From positions 1 through 7,070 of the forward strand of contig JBBQSF010000142.1 in the NCBI GenBank assembly GCA_038214085.1: 7,070 nucleotides of DNA, given 5' to 3'. The notes beneath the pieces are model-generated. The model worked only from the letters and a program-made list of their open reading frames with translations, was not told where the DNA came from and did not search any database. The number at the start of each line of letters is the position of its first letter. Position 1 is the stretch's first letter. A program made the translations under genes and the position numbers. Source of the DNA: JBBQSF01 sp038214085 (GTDB lineage Bacteria > Bacteroidota > Bacteroidia > Bacteroidales > CG2-30-32-10). Of the stretch, positions 1 to 7,060 are shown piece by piece.

Positions 1-14
1 ATTAACAGCCTGAA

Positions 15-45
15 TTTGTGATTAATAAAATTTTTCGTATCTTTG
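15..45 (+). promoter_or_regulatory. Bacteroidota-type promoter for the RlpA-like gene
   Basis: A TTTG at 15-18 is followed, after 19 bases, by TATCTTTG at 38-45. This matches both halves of the consensus used by the primary sigma factor of Bacteroidota (-33 TTTG, -7 TAnnTTTG) with normal spacing. Transcription would start around position 52, leaving a leader of roughly 45 bases before the ATG at 99. No Shine-Dalgarno-like purine stretch lies just before that ATG, which is usual in this phylum. The match is seen directly; promoter activity is inferred. Confidence 0.85.
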
Positions 46-98
46 CACCGCATAAAACTACCAGATGCAAAAAATGATGTTGAACGAAATTATCTCTG

Positions 99-740
99 AT
101 GTTTTTATTAAAGAAGAAAAACTATCTCCTAATCTGCTTTATACTGCTTTCTAATCTCTCATTTTCCCAAGATTCTATTTATCAAAAAGGTTTAGCCTCA
201 TATTATTCTGATGCTTTTAGCGGCAGATTTACTTCGAGTGGCGAAAAGTACAACAACAAATTATACACAGCCGCTCATGCAACATTGCCACTTCACACCA
301 TTGTTAAAGTAACCAATTTAAAAAACAATAAATCCGTTATTGTTAAAATTAACGACAGGTGCTACTATAGCAAAACACGAATTATTGATTTATCAAAAGC
401 AGCAGCAATGCAATTGGATATTATTATGGCAGGAATTGCCAATATTAACCTTACAATACTTGATTCGGGCGATCTTAATATTATTAAAAATATTGATCAA
501 TCATTGCTTTTGCCTACTCCTAAGGACACAGGAAAAAGCACAGGAGACAATGCCATTTATGAGTATTTTCAAAAACAAAACATTTCGCCTGCATATAAAC
601 TTTTAGCTCTTCACTATTGTCAGGTATTTTTTAATGAAAACTGTGCAAATAAAGACTTTTTAATCAGAAATGAGCTCTATCTTAGGAGAATGATTTGCAT
701 GGTATTCCCTACAGCCAGCGTATTTGGGTTTACAAGCTAA
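99..740 (+). CDS. Secreted RlpA-like double-psi beta-barrel protein (septal ring lytic transglycosylase family)
   Basis: The product has 213 residues. RlpA-family proteins are envelope proteins, and some cleave peptidoglycan glycan strands lacking stem peptides. A signal peptide covers about residues 1-23 (lysines at 5-7, hydrophobic core 9-19, likely cut after LSFS). The double-psi barrel spans about 30-122: GLASYY at 31-36, FTSSGEKYN at 44-52, YTAAHATLP at 56-64, VKINDR at 82-87 and RIIDLSKAAA at 94-103. Glu49, His60 and Asp86 have the same spacing as the Glu/His/Asp residues I recall as important in Pseudomonas aeruginosa RlpA, so activity is plausible. The usual NDRGP reads NDRCYY here. 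No C-terminal SPOR domain is present; residues 123-213 are an unrecognised tail. The start is the ATG directly before the signal peptide, downstream of a strong promoter. The last 16 or so residues may be frameshifted (see findings). The gene stands alone and converges on the methyltransferase gene. Confidence 0.85.
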   Translation: MFLLKKKNYLLICFILLSNLSFSQDSIYQKGLASYYSDAFSGRFTSSGEKYNNKLYTAAHATLPLHTIVKVTNLKNNKSVIVKINDRCYYSKTRIIDLSKAAAMQLDIIMAGIANINLTILDSGDLNIIKNIDQSLLLPTPKDTGKSTGDNAIYEYFQKQNISPAYKLLALHYCQVFFNENCANKDFLIRNELYLRRMICMVFPTASVFGFTS

Positions 741-944
741 CCTGATTCATTCCTAAAAAAATCCTCTGCTCTAAAAATCCTTCATATTTGTTGGTTCGAG
801 TATAGATTTGCTTTTACAAATTGCAAAAACAAGTTTCCGACCTAATATCGAGAACAAATTAGCCACGTCACATCTCGATTTGCTTCACTACTCGATGTGA
901 CATCCTATTTATTTGAATTAATTGTATTTTATGAATTAATCAGG
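741..944. other. Convergent intergenic spacer without a gene
   Basis: This is the 204-base gap between the stop codons of the RlpA-like gene (plus strand) and the methyltransferase gene (minus strand). I see no convincing coding frame. It contains a perfect 8-bp hairpin at 867-901, a small ATTTG/CAAAT hairpin at 806-821, and several copies of CTCGAT/ATCGAG-like words. No hairpin is followed by a clear T-run on either strand, so I cannot name a standard intrinsic terminator, although transcripts from both sides must end here or nearby. Confidence 0.7.
867..901. repeat. Perfect 8-bp inverted repeat (hairpin) in convergent spacer
   Basis: GTCACATC at 867-874 pairs perfectly with GATGTGAC at 894-901, leaving a 19-base loop. 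An alternative fold pairs the outer seven bases, then CGA (876-878) with TCG (892-894), with two bases bulged. Lying between two convergent genes, it may serve as a bidirectional transcript end or 3' stabiliser, but neither side has the T-run of a classical intrinsic terminator. The pairing is seen directly; the role is inferred. Confidence 0.55.
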
Positions 945-1706
945 CTAAATATTTTTATTTTTAATAATCATAACCGTTCCGTGCGCATCAGGAACCTCAA
1001 TGGTGTTTTCGGGAATTGTTGATACAAATTCATTTACTGCCTTTACCAATCCCTCCCATTTGTGTGTATAATCATGAATAAGGATTACTCCTCCGGGCGT
1101 TAGCAAAGGATAGAAATACCTTAATCCTTCAATTACCGGTTTGTATAAATCCGTATCAATGGAAACCAATGCATACTTTTCAGTAGGAATATCCTTTGTA
1201 GTATCAGGGAAATATCCTTTTTGAACTACAATTTTGCTGTCGCCACCTATGTATTTAAGCACTTTTTCAACTGATGTATCAGCAAAGTTTTTAGTCTTGT
1301 ATGTGGCAGCCTCGCCTGTTTCCAGCTTAAGATCATTTTTAGAAAATCCTTCAAAAGTATCAAATAAATGAAGTTTTCTGCTTTTGTCAAATTCATGAAG
1401 AATTTTTGATGTTTCGCCTTTGTACACGCCAAGTTCGGCAAAAGCACCTTCTACTTTTTCACGTTTTAAACGTTCGCACTGAAACCAGAAATTAAAAAAA
1501 CGAACTTTATCAGGATATAATTTTTCTAGATTTTTTAAAGATTCTGATACTTTTCCCTTTTTAAGATAATGAATCCATTGCTCAGGGAAATAGGGCTTTT
1601 CATTTCCTGACAATATCAGAAAACGGATCATAATCGCAACAAGGGCAGCAATAAGAACGCCTGCAATAACCTGATAAATCAAAGTATAAGAAATGGTTAA
1701 AAGCAT
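945..1706 (-). CDS. Membrane-anchored TylF/MycF-like SAM-dependent O-methyltransferase
   Basis: The product has 253 residues and belongs to the TylF/MycF (macrocin O-methyltransferase) family, which uses S-adenosylmethionine and a metal ion to methylate sugar hydroxyls. A hydrophobic segment at about 12-32, followed by Arg28 and Lys37, suggests one membrane anchor with the enzyme in the cytoplasm. The catalytic domain covers about 64-250: ELGVYKGETS at 91-100 (SAM loop), LFDTFEGF at 114-121, GYFPDTT at 164-170, SIDTDLY at 182-188 and GGVILIHDY at 205-213. From memory, MycF binds its metal with Asp191, Asp218 and Asp219. The matching spacing here gives Asp184, His211 and Asp212, so one aspartate is a histidine. 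The ATG lies 9 bases past the pheT stop, so the two genes are probably co-transcribed. A later start at Met26 would destroy the anchor. The substrate is unknown; a glycan or lipid-linked sugar is a guess. Confidence 0.8.
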   Translation of the reverse strand: MLLTISYTLIYQVIAGVLIAALVAIMIRFLILSGNEKPYFPEQWIHYLKKGKVSESLKNLEKLYPDKVRFFNFWFQCERLKREKVEGAFAELGVYKGETSKILHEFDKSRKLHLFDTFEGFSKNDLKLETGEAATYKTKNFADTSVEKVLKYIGGDSKIVVQKGYFPDTTKDIPTEKYALVSIDTDLYKPVIEGLRYFYPLLTPGGVILIHDYTHKWEGLVKAVNEFVSTIPENTIEVPDAHGTVMIIKNKNI

Positions 1707-1715
1707 AAGAACTTG

Positions 1716-4175
1716 TTAACGAAGTACTGCATTTAATTTTTGCTGCAATGATTTTATTATTTTATTCATCACTGCATCTATTTCCTGATCGGACATTGTT
1801 TTTTCTTTATTTTGGAGTATTACAGAAACCGCATAAGATTTTTTGTCAGATTCTATTTTGTCGCCTTCATAAATATCAAATAAATTTACTTCCAGCACCA
1901 TTTTATTCTCAGCGTTCTTTATGATTTTTTCGATTTCAGAATATTGAATTTTTTTATCAATCAGCAATGCAAGATCTCGCCGAACCTGAGGAAATTTTGA
2001 GATATCGCTATATTCCAATTTATTTTTTACTGTTAGATTCACAATCATATCCCAGTTAAAATCGGCATAAAAAACTTCCTGTTTGATGTCGAAATGCTTT
2101 AAAACATTTTTGTTCAACTTACCAAAGCGAACAACATTTTCATCTTTAACTTTATAGCAGAGCGCTTCAGAAAACTGATCATCTGAAAAATTTTCAGTAA
2201 TGAATTCGGACGCAGCAATTCCAAGTCGGGTTAAAATACTATTCACAAATGATTTAATAAAGAAAAAATCAACTGCTTTTCCTTTCCCTGTAGCCCATGA
2301 TTCGGGGTTAACAGCGCCGCAAATCAATAATGACAGCGCGTAATTTTCAGTATATCCCGGCAAAATACTTTCAGAACTCTGCGCATTTGACCTGCGATAT
2401 GTTTTACCAAATTCAAAAAGTTTAAGATTGATATTTTTGCGATTTATGTTATAGGAAACGCTTTCCAGTCCGCCAAAAAGCAAACTCTGCCGCATAGCTG
2501 CAAGTTCATTGCTTAAAGGGTTAAGAATTGTAACATTTTCTTCGGGAGAATAAGATTTTAGAACAGAAATGTATTCCGGATTGGTTAATGAATTGTTTAG
2601 AATTTCATTGAATCCATTGCTGCTCAAATAATCAGAAATTAAATTTTGCATTTTTTCCCTGTCAGGAAAAGGAGCGGAACTCATGGAAATCCGCATTGAT
2701 TCGGGAAGATCAATATTGTTATAGCCATAAATTCTCATAATTTCCTCAATAACATCTGCTTCACGCTGCACATCAATCCGATACCTAGGTACTGACAATT
2801 CGAGCGTTTCCGATGTTTCAGAATTTATTTTAATGTCGAGCGAATTGAGAATATTTTTAACTGTAATTAACGGAATTTCTTTCCCGATAAGCCTTTTGAT
2901 GTTTTCAAGTTTAACATCAACCTGAAAATCTTCAAGTTTTTCAGGATAAACATCAATAATTTCGGAAGAAATAGTACCGCCAGCAATTTCCTTTATCAAT
3001 AATGCAGCGCGTTTTAGTGCATAAACAGTAATATTTGGATCAGTACCTCGTTCGAACCTAAACGATGCGTCGGTTTTTAATCCATGATTTTTTGAAGTCT
3101 TTCGTACATGAACGCTATCAAAGCAAGCACTTTCGATAAAAATATTTTTTGTTTCAGCAGTAACTCCCGATTTTGTTCCGCCAAACACACCTGCAATACA
3201 CATTCCTTCGTTGACATTACAAATCATCAAGTCTTCAGCATTCAGAATTCTTTCAACATTATCCAGGGTTATGAATTTTGTGTTTTGCTGAAGTTTTTTT
3301 ACAATTACTTTTCCGCCTTCAATTTTATCAGCATCAAAAGCATGCAGTGGTTGTGCAAGTTCTTGCAGAACATAATTTGTAATATCCACAATATTATTAA
3401 TGGGACGCAAACCTATTGCAAGAAGTCGGTTTTTCAACCATTCGGGCGATTCAGCAACGGTAACATCTTTAATTGTAATGCCAGAATATCTTGGGCATGC
3501 AATGGAATCTTCTACCACAACATCAATGCACATAGCGTTGGAATCGGTTTTAAACTGATCAACTGATGGCAAGGTTGCTTTTAACGAACCAGAATTTCGG
3601 CAATTGATCACAGCAGCCAGATCGCGAGCAACACCGTAATGAGATGCTGCATCAATACGGTTGGGAGTTAACCCAATTTCGAACACCGTATCTGAATAAA
3701 TATTAAAATACTCGCTGGCCTTTGTTCCGATAATGGCAGAAGAATCGAGCACCATAATTCCTTCATGTGAAGCTCCAAGTCCCATTTCATCTTCAGCGCA
3801 TATCATTCCTTCGGATACACAGCCACGGATTTTGGATTTATTGATTGTAAAGTCTCCTTTTTCGGAATAGATGGTTGTACCAACAGTAGCTACAACTACT
3901 TTTTGACCAGCAGCAACATTAGGTGCACCGCACACAATATTCAGAGGTTCTGCATTTCCAATATTAACTGTAGTAATGCTTAAACGATCGGCATCAGGAT
4001 GTTTTTCTTTGGTTAGCACTTCGCCGATTACAAAGCCTTCAAGACCACCTTTTACTGACTGATATTCTTCGAGTGCTTCAACCTCAAGGCCGCAATCAGT
4101 TAATAAAACTGATATTTCATCGGGACTGAGGCTCGTATTTATATATTCTTTGAGCCATTGATAAGAGATTTTCAT
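1716..4175 (-). CDS. pheT: Phenylalanyl-tRNA synthetase beta subunit
   Basis: PheT forms the alpha2beta2 synthetase with PheS and charges tRNA-Phe in the cytoplasm; the beta subunit binds tRNA and edits Tyr-tRNA-Phe. The product has 819 residues, full length for bacterial PheT. Domains in order: N-terminal segment (MKISYQWLKEYI, 1-12); EMAP-type tRNA-binding OB fold at about 42-150 (HPDADRL 59-65, CGAPN 82-86, SEGMICAEDEMGLG 121-134); B3/B4 editing domain at about 213-385 (RPINNIVDITNYV 257-269, QPLHAFD 275-281); B5 at about 412-485 (VPRYRIDVQREADVIEEI 462-479); catalytic-like core at about 490-700; C-terminal anticodon-binding FDX-ACB domain at about 725-818 (KFPQVRRDLAL 727-737). The frame is open 7 codons further, to an ATG at 4196. 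That codon lies inside the probable -7 promoter element, and the family begins MKISY, so 4175 is chosen. pheS is not in the window, and the methyltransferase gene follows closely. Confidence 0.97.
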   Translation of the reverse strand: MKISYQWLKEYINTSLSPDEISVLLTDCGLEVEALEEYQSVKGGLEGFVIGEVLTKEKHPDADRLSITTVNIGNAEPLNIVCGAPNVAAGQKVVVATVGTTIYSEKGDFTINKSKIRGCVSEGMICAEDEMGLGASHEGIMVLDSSAIIGTKASEYFNIYSDTVFEIGLTPNRIDAASHYGVARDLAAVINCRNSGSLKATLPSVDQFKTDSNAMCIDVVVEDSIACPRYSGITIKDVTVAESPEWLKNRLLAIGLRPINNIVDITNYVLQELAQPLHAFDADKIEGGKVIVKKLQQNTKFITLDNVERILNAEDLMICNVNEGMCIAGVFGGTKSGVTAETKNIFIESACFDSVHVRKTSKNHGLKTDASFRFERGTDPNITVYALKRAALLIKEIAGGTISSEIIDVYPEKLEDFQVDVKLENIKRLIGKEIPLITVKNILNSLDIKINSETSETLELSVPRYRIDVQREADVIEEIMRIYGYNNIDLPESMRISMSSAPFPDREKMQNLISDYLSSNGFNEILNNSLTNPEYISVLKSYSPEENVTILNPLSNELAAMRQSLLFGGLESVSYNINRKNINLKLFEFGKTYRRSNAQSSESILPGYTENYALSLLICGAVNPESWATGKGKAVDFFFIKSFVNSILTRLGIAASEFITENFSDDQFSEALCYKVKDENVVRFGKLNKNVLKHFDIKQEVFYADFNWDMIVNLTVKNKLEYSDISKFPQVRRDLALLIDKKIQYSEIEKIIKNAENKMVLEVNLFDIYEGDKIESDKKSYAVSVILQNKEKTMSDQEIDAVMNKIIKSLQQKLNAVLR

Positions 4176-4193
4176 TGTATGCAAGATTTTGCA

Positions 4194-4201
4194 CAAAATT
4201 A
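4194..4201 (-). promoter_or_regulatory. Probable -7 element of the pheT promoter
   Basis: On the minus strand these bases read TAATTTTG, a full match to the Bacteroidota -7 consensus TAnnTTTG. Transcription would begin near 4187, giving a very short leader of about a dozen bases before the pheT ATG at 4175. I find no TTG at the expected -33 position, so only half of the promoter is convincing. Such a short leader leaves no room for an attenuator. Confidence 0.55.
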
Positions 4202-4418
4202 AGAATTTTATCCGATTTTATACCGATACTGAATTCGTAGTAGTCCCAAAAAATGGACTCCAACGATTTCATGATCTGAATTTACGATACTCCTAAGCAA
4301 GAAATTGTCTTTGGCCTATTTTTTACTATGTATTGGTATTATTTCCCGTTATAAAAGAGAAAAGCCCAGATCAAAATAATTGGAATAGAATAAATCTGTG
4401 AATACAAATTAAAAAAAA
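4202..4418. other. Intergenic spacer between recG and pheT, no gene seen
   Basis: Together with the pheT promoter and leader, this fills the 243 bases between the recG stop and the pheT start, both on the minus strand. I see only very short open frames and one weak 5-bp hairpin (AGTCC at 4242-4246, GGACT at 4255-4259, A-rich loop on the plus strand). No clear intrinsic terminator for recG is visible. The gap suggests that pheT begins its own transcription unit. Confidence 0.6.
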
Positions 4419-6524
4419 CTAACCTACTTTTCCAAGATTTATTTTTGCAGTATGTATTTCTCTGAGTCGCAAGGAAAGTCGATGATTTTCGTCGGAAGAC
4501 AGTTCCGGATCAGCAGCAATGATTTCTTCTGCCATTTTTCGTGCGAATAGCAGAATTTTTTCATCTCTTACAATATCTGCAAGCTTTAGGTCTAGAATTC
4601 CGCTTTGTTGCGTTCCTTCAATATCTCCCGGACCACGCAATCGAAGGTCGGCTTCGGCAATTTTAAATCCATCAGTGGTTTCAACCATGGTTGCTAAGCG
4701 CTGACGTGCATAGGCAGTAATTTTATTGCTGCTCATCAGGATACAAAAGGATTGATCTGCTCCTCGCCCAACCCTACCGCGCAACTGATGTAACTGCGAC
4801 AAACCAAAACGTTCGGCATTTTCAATAATCATTACAGATGCATTGGGTACATCCACTCCCACTTCGATAACAGTAGTAGCAACCATAATATTGGTTTCGC
4901 CCTTAACAAAACGCTGCATTTCATATTCTTTCTCGGCAGGTTTCATTTGCCCATGAACAATACTGATTGCAAATTTGGGTAAAGGAAATTCCCTGACAAT
5001 GCTATCATAACCTTCCATTAGATCTTTCAGGTCGAGGGTTTCGGATTCGTTAATCAAAGGGTAAACTACATAAATCTGGCGTCCCAGTTGAATTTGCTGT
5101 TTCATAAACCCGAAAACAACATTCCTGTGGGTTTCCCTGTAATGCACAGTTTTTACCGGTTTTCGACCGGGCGGCATTTCGTCGAGAACAGAAACATCAA
5201 GATCACCATACAATGTCATGGCAAGTGTTCTGGGTATCGGTGTTGCCGTCATTACAAGAATATGAGGTGGATGATCATTCTTTTCCCATAAACGTGCACG
5301 TTGCATTACTCCGAAACGATGCTGTTCATCAATAACTGCCAATCCTAGGTTTTTAAAAATTACTGCATCTTCAATAAGTGCATGAGTGCCAATAAGAATT
5401 TTTATCGAACCGCTTAATATTCCTTCAAGTATTAATTTACGCTGTTTTCCTTTAACCGATCCTGTGAGCAAAGCCGATTCAATTTCCATTTTTTCGAGAA
5501 AACGCTGAATTGAATTGTAATGCTGATTGGCCAGAATTTCAGTAGGAGCCATGATACACGCTTGAAAACCATTATCAATAGCAATCAGCATCGACATGAG
5601 CGCAACCATTGTTTTACCGCTCCCCACATCGCCCTGGAGCAGCCTGTTCATCTGACGTCCGGTTCCGGTATCGTGACGCACCTCTTTTACAACACGCTTT
5701 TGAGCATTTGTTAGTGGAAAGGGCAGATAATGATGGAAAAAATTATTAAAATTTTCTCCCACCACTTCAAAACGGATTGCACTGTTTCTTTTTTCACGAA
5801 ATTGCTTTTCTTTAAAAATCTTCAACTGCATAAAAAAAAGTTCTTCAAATTTCAGCCTATTTTGGGCATTTTGAAGCATTTCGGCACTTTGCGGAACATG
5901 GATATTGCAAAAGGCTTGTTCTCTACTCATAAGCCTTGTTGACTGAAGTATTTTAGTTGAGAATGTTTCATAAATCTTTCCCTGGGAAAGTGCAATCAGC
6001 GTTTTTTGCAATTTCCATATTCCTTTGCCATCAAGGCCTTTTGCTTTGAGCTTTTCGGATGATGGATACAAGGGCTGCAAAGCAGATCCAACGCCAGTAC
6101 TTTGCTCTGAGAACACTTCAATTTCTGGGTGTGAAATTGTTAAACTGCCATTGTATAAAGATACTTTACCAAAAACGATGTACACTTCGCCTGGTTTAAA
6201 TTTATCTTTCAGCCATTTAAAACCGTTAAACCACACCAGATCAAGAGAACCAGTGCCATCACGCAACGACGCATTCATCCTGAATATGCGTTTATTTCCG
6301 GAAAAGCTAATATTTGTGATGCCGCCTCTGATTTGCACATAACCTGAATCCGGATTTACATCACTTATTTTATGAAATTTACTGCGGTCGATATATCGGT
6401 ATGGAAACAAGGAAAGCATATCCATAAAAGTGAAGACTGCAAGCTCCTTGTTCAGCACTTCTCCCCTTTGAGGGCCAACGCCTTTGAGAAATTCAACTGG
6501 TGTATCAAGAAAGGGAGGCAACAT
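4419..6524 (-). CDS. recG: ATP-dependent DNA helicase RecG
   Basis: RecG is a superfamily 2 helicase that regresses stalled replication forks and migrates branched DNA. The product has 701 residues, normal for the family. The N-terminal part carries FLKGVGPQRGEVL at 12-24 and the wedge OB fold at about 60-140. Helicase motifs follow: PLTNAQ 270-275 (Q-motif-like), Walker A GDVGSGKT 298-305, APTEILANQH 326-335 (Ia), DEQH 399-402 (II), TATPIPRT 426-433 (III), ATTVIEVGVDVPNA 549-562 (V) and QLRGRVGRG 580-588 (VI). The RecG-specific C-terminal TRG region is intact at about 619-642, with RLRGPGDIEGTQQSG at 628-642. The frame opens one codon earlier at a TTG (6527), but the ATG at 6524 is the better start. 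It sits 5 bases past the stop of the upstream barrel gene, so the two are probably co-transcribed and perhaps translationally coupled. No purine-rich ribosome binding site is evident. Confidence 0.97.
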   Translation of the reverse strand: MLPPFLDTPVEFLKGVGPQRGEVLNKELAVFTFMDMLSLFPYRYIDRSKFHKISDVNPDSGYVQIRGGITNISFSGNKRIFRMNASLRDGTGSLDLVWFNGFKWLKDKFKPGEVYIVFGKVSLYNGSLTISHPEIEVFSEQSTGVGSALQPLYPSSEKLKAKGLDGKGIWKLQKTLIALSQGKIYETFSTKILQSTRLMSREQAFCNIHVPQSAEMLQNAQNRLKFEELFFMQLKIFKEKQFREKRNSAIRFEVVGENFNNFFHHYLPFPLTNAQKRVVKEVRHDTGTGRQMNRLLQGDVGSGKTMVALMSMLIAIDNGFQACIMAPTEILANQHYNSIQRFLEKMEIESALLTGSVKGKQRKLILEGILSGSIKILIGTHALIEDAVIFKNLGLAVIDEQHRFGVMQRARLWEKNDHPPHILVMTATPIPRTLAMTLYGDLDVSVLDEMPPGRKPVKTVHYRETHRNVVFGFMKQQIQLGRQIYVVYPLINESETLDLKDLMEGYDSIVREFPLPKFAISIVHGQMKPAEKEYEMQRFVKGETNIMVATTVIEVGVDVPNASVMIIENAERFGLSQLHQLRGRVGRGADQSFCILMSSNKITAYARQRLATMVETTDGFKIAEADLRLRGPGDIEGTQQSGILDLKLADIVRDEKILLFARKMAEEIIAADPELSSDENHRLSLRLREIHTAKINLGKVG

Positions 6525-6529
6525 CAATA

Positions 6530-7027
6530 TTATCTGAAAACATAACGAAGAGATATACCATAATCAAGAAAGTCCAATGGCTTTGAGACGTCCTTTACCC
6601 ACTCATAATAAGGTCGGAGGTCAAGACTCAACAACAAGGGTGCCCCGGGAATTTTCCATTCAACTCCAGCAGTTGCATCAACACCGAGAGCAACAACAGT
6701 TTTTTTATTTCCCATACCATAATCTTTGCCTTTAAATGAACCGAAATGGCCTCCAATACCAATAAAAAATCCAACATTTGCCAACTCGATATTTTCATTA
6801 TGATTTTTTGAATGCAATTCATATAAACCGGTAATGAGTATTCCATGATACTTGGTGGCAACATGAAAGTCGGCAGCACCCCGCGACTTTGGACTAAAAT
6901 ACTGAATTGCTGTAAGACCGGTAGAAGAACCAGCGCGAACACCGATTGCCGTAAGGTACTGTGCGGAAATTTGCTCTACTGTAAAACAAAAAGCCACAAT
7001 CATTAATGCAAGTAAAGCTTTTTTCAT
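6530..7027 (-). CDS. Small secreted protein, probable outer-membrane beta-barrel
   Basis: The product has 165 residues and I do not recognise a named family. Residues 1-22 form a clear signal peptide (KK at 2-3, hydrophobic core 4-16, ISAQ at 20-23, likely cut before or after Gln23). The mature part alternates polar and apolar residues in several Gly- and aromatic-rich stretches (about 26-43, 51-58, 62-71, 82-96, 110-123, 130-142 and 154-164). This fits a barrel of around eight strands. It ends SLRYVFR, a strand with aromatics near the end as in many outer-membrane barrels, although the last residue is Arg rather than Phe. The ATG at 7027 directly precedes the signal peptide. The stop is 5 bases before the recG ATG, so it probably leads a two-gene transcript, but nothing in the sequence links its function to RecG. 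A small periplasmic beta protein is the main alternative. Confidence 0.7.
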   Translation of the reverse strand: MKKALLALMIVAFCFTVEQISAQYLTAIGVRAGSSTGLTAIQYFSPKSRGAADFHVATKYHGILITGLYELHSKNHNENIELANVGFFIGIGGHFGSFKGKDYGMGNKKTVVALGVDATAGVEWKIPGAPLLLSLDLRPYYEWVKDVSKPLDFLDYGISLRYVFR

Positions 7028-7052
7028 AACAACTTATTTTAGAATTTAAGCG

Positions 7053-7060
7053 TAAATATA
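7053..7060 (-). promoter_or_regulatory. Possible -7 element for the barrel-recG unit
   Basis: The minus strand reads TATATTTA here, matching seven of the eight positions of TAnnTTTG when the two free positions are counted, with A in place of the final G. It lies 25 bases upstream of the ATG at 7027, a plausible distance. The -33 half would fall beyond the window edge, so it cannot be tested here. Confidence 0.3.

Noticed and set aside
3108..3566. 152-codon plus-strand open frame inside pheT
   Set aside because: It lies wholly antisense to the conserved B3/B4 region of pheT and its translation has no recognisable motif; it is a shadow of pheT.
4176..4196. Seven-codon N-terminal extension of PheT from the ATG at 4196
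   Set aside because: The extra residues (MCKILHT) are not part of the family's conserved start MKISY, and the codon overlaps the likely -7 promoter element.
4242..4259. AGTCC/GGACT hairpin with A-rich loop as a recG terminator
   Set aside because: The stem is only 5 bp, the T-run on the minus strand is in the loop and not after the stem, and it is about 160 bases past the recG stop.
4117..4272. 51-codon minus-strand frame overlapping the pheT start
   Set aside because: It runs from an ATG at 4272 across the pheT promoter and into pheT in another frame. It has no recognisable domain, and about a third of it is inside a well-supported gene.
4367..4398. CAGAT/ATCTG inverted repeat downstream of recG
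   Set aside because: A 5-bp stem with a 22-base AT-rich loop is expected by chance in sequence this AT-rich.
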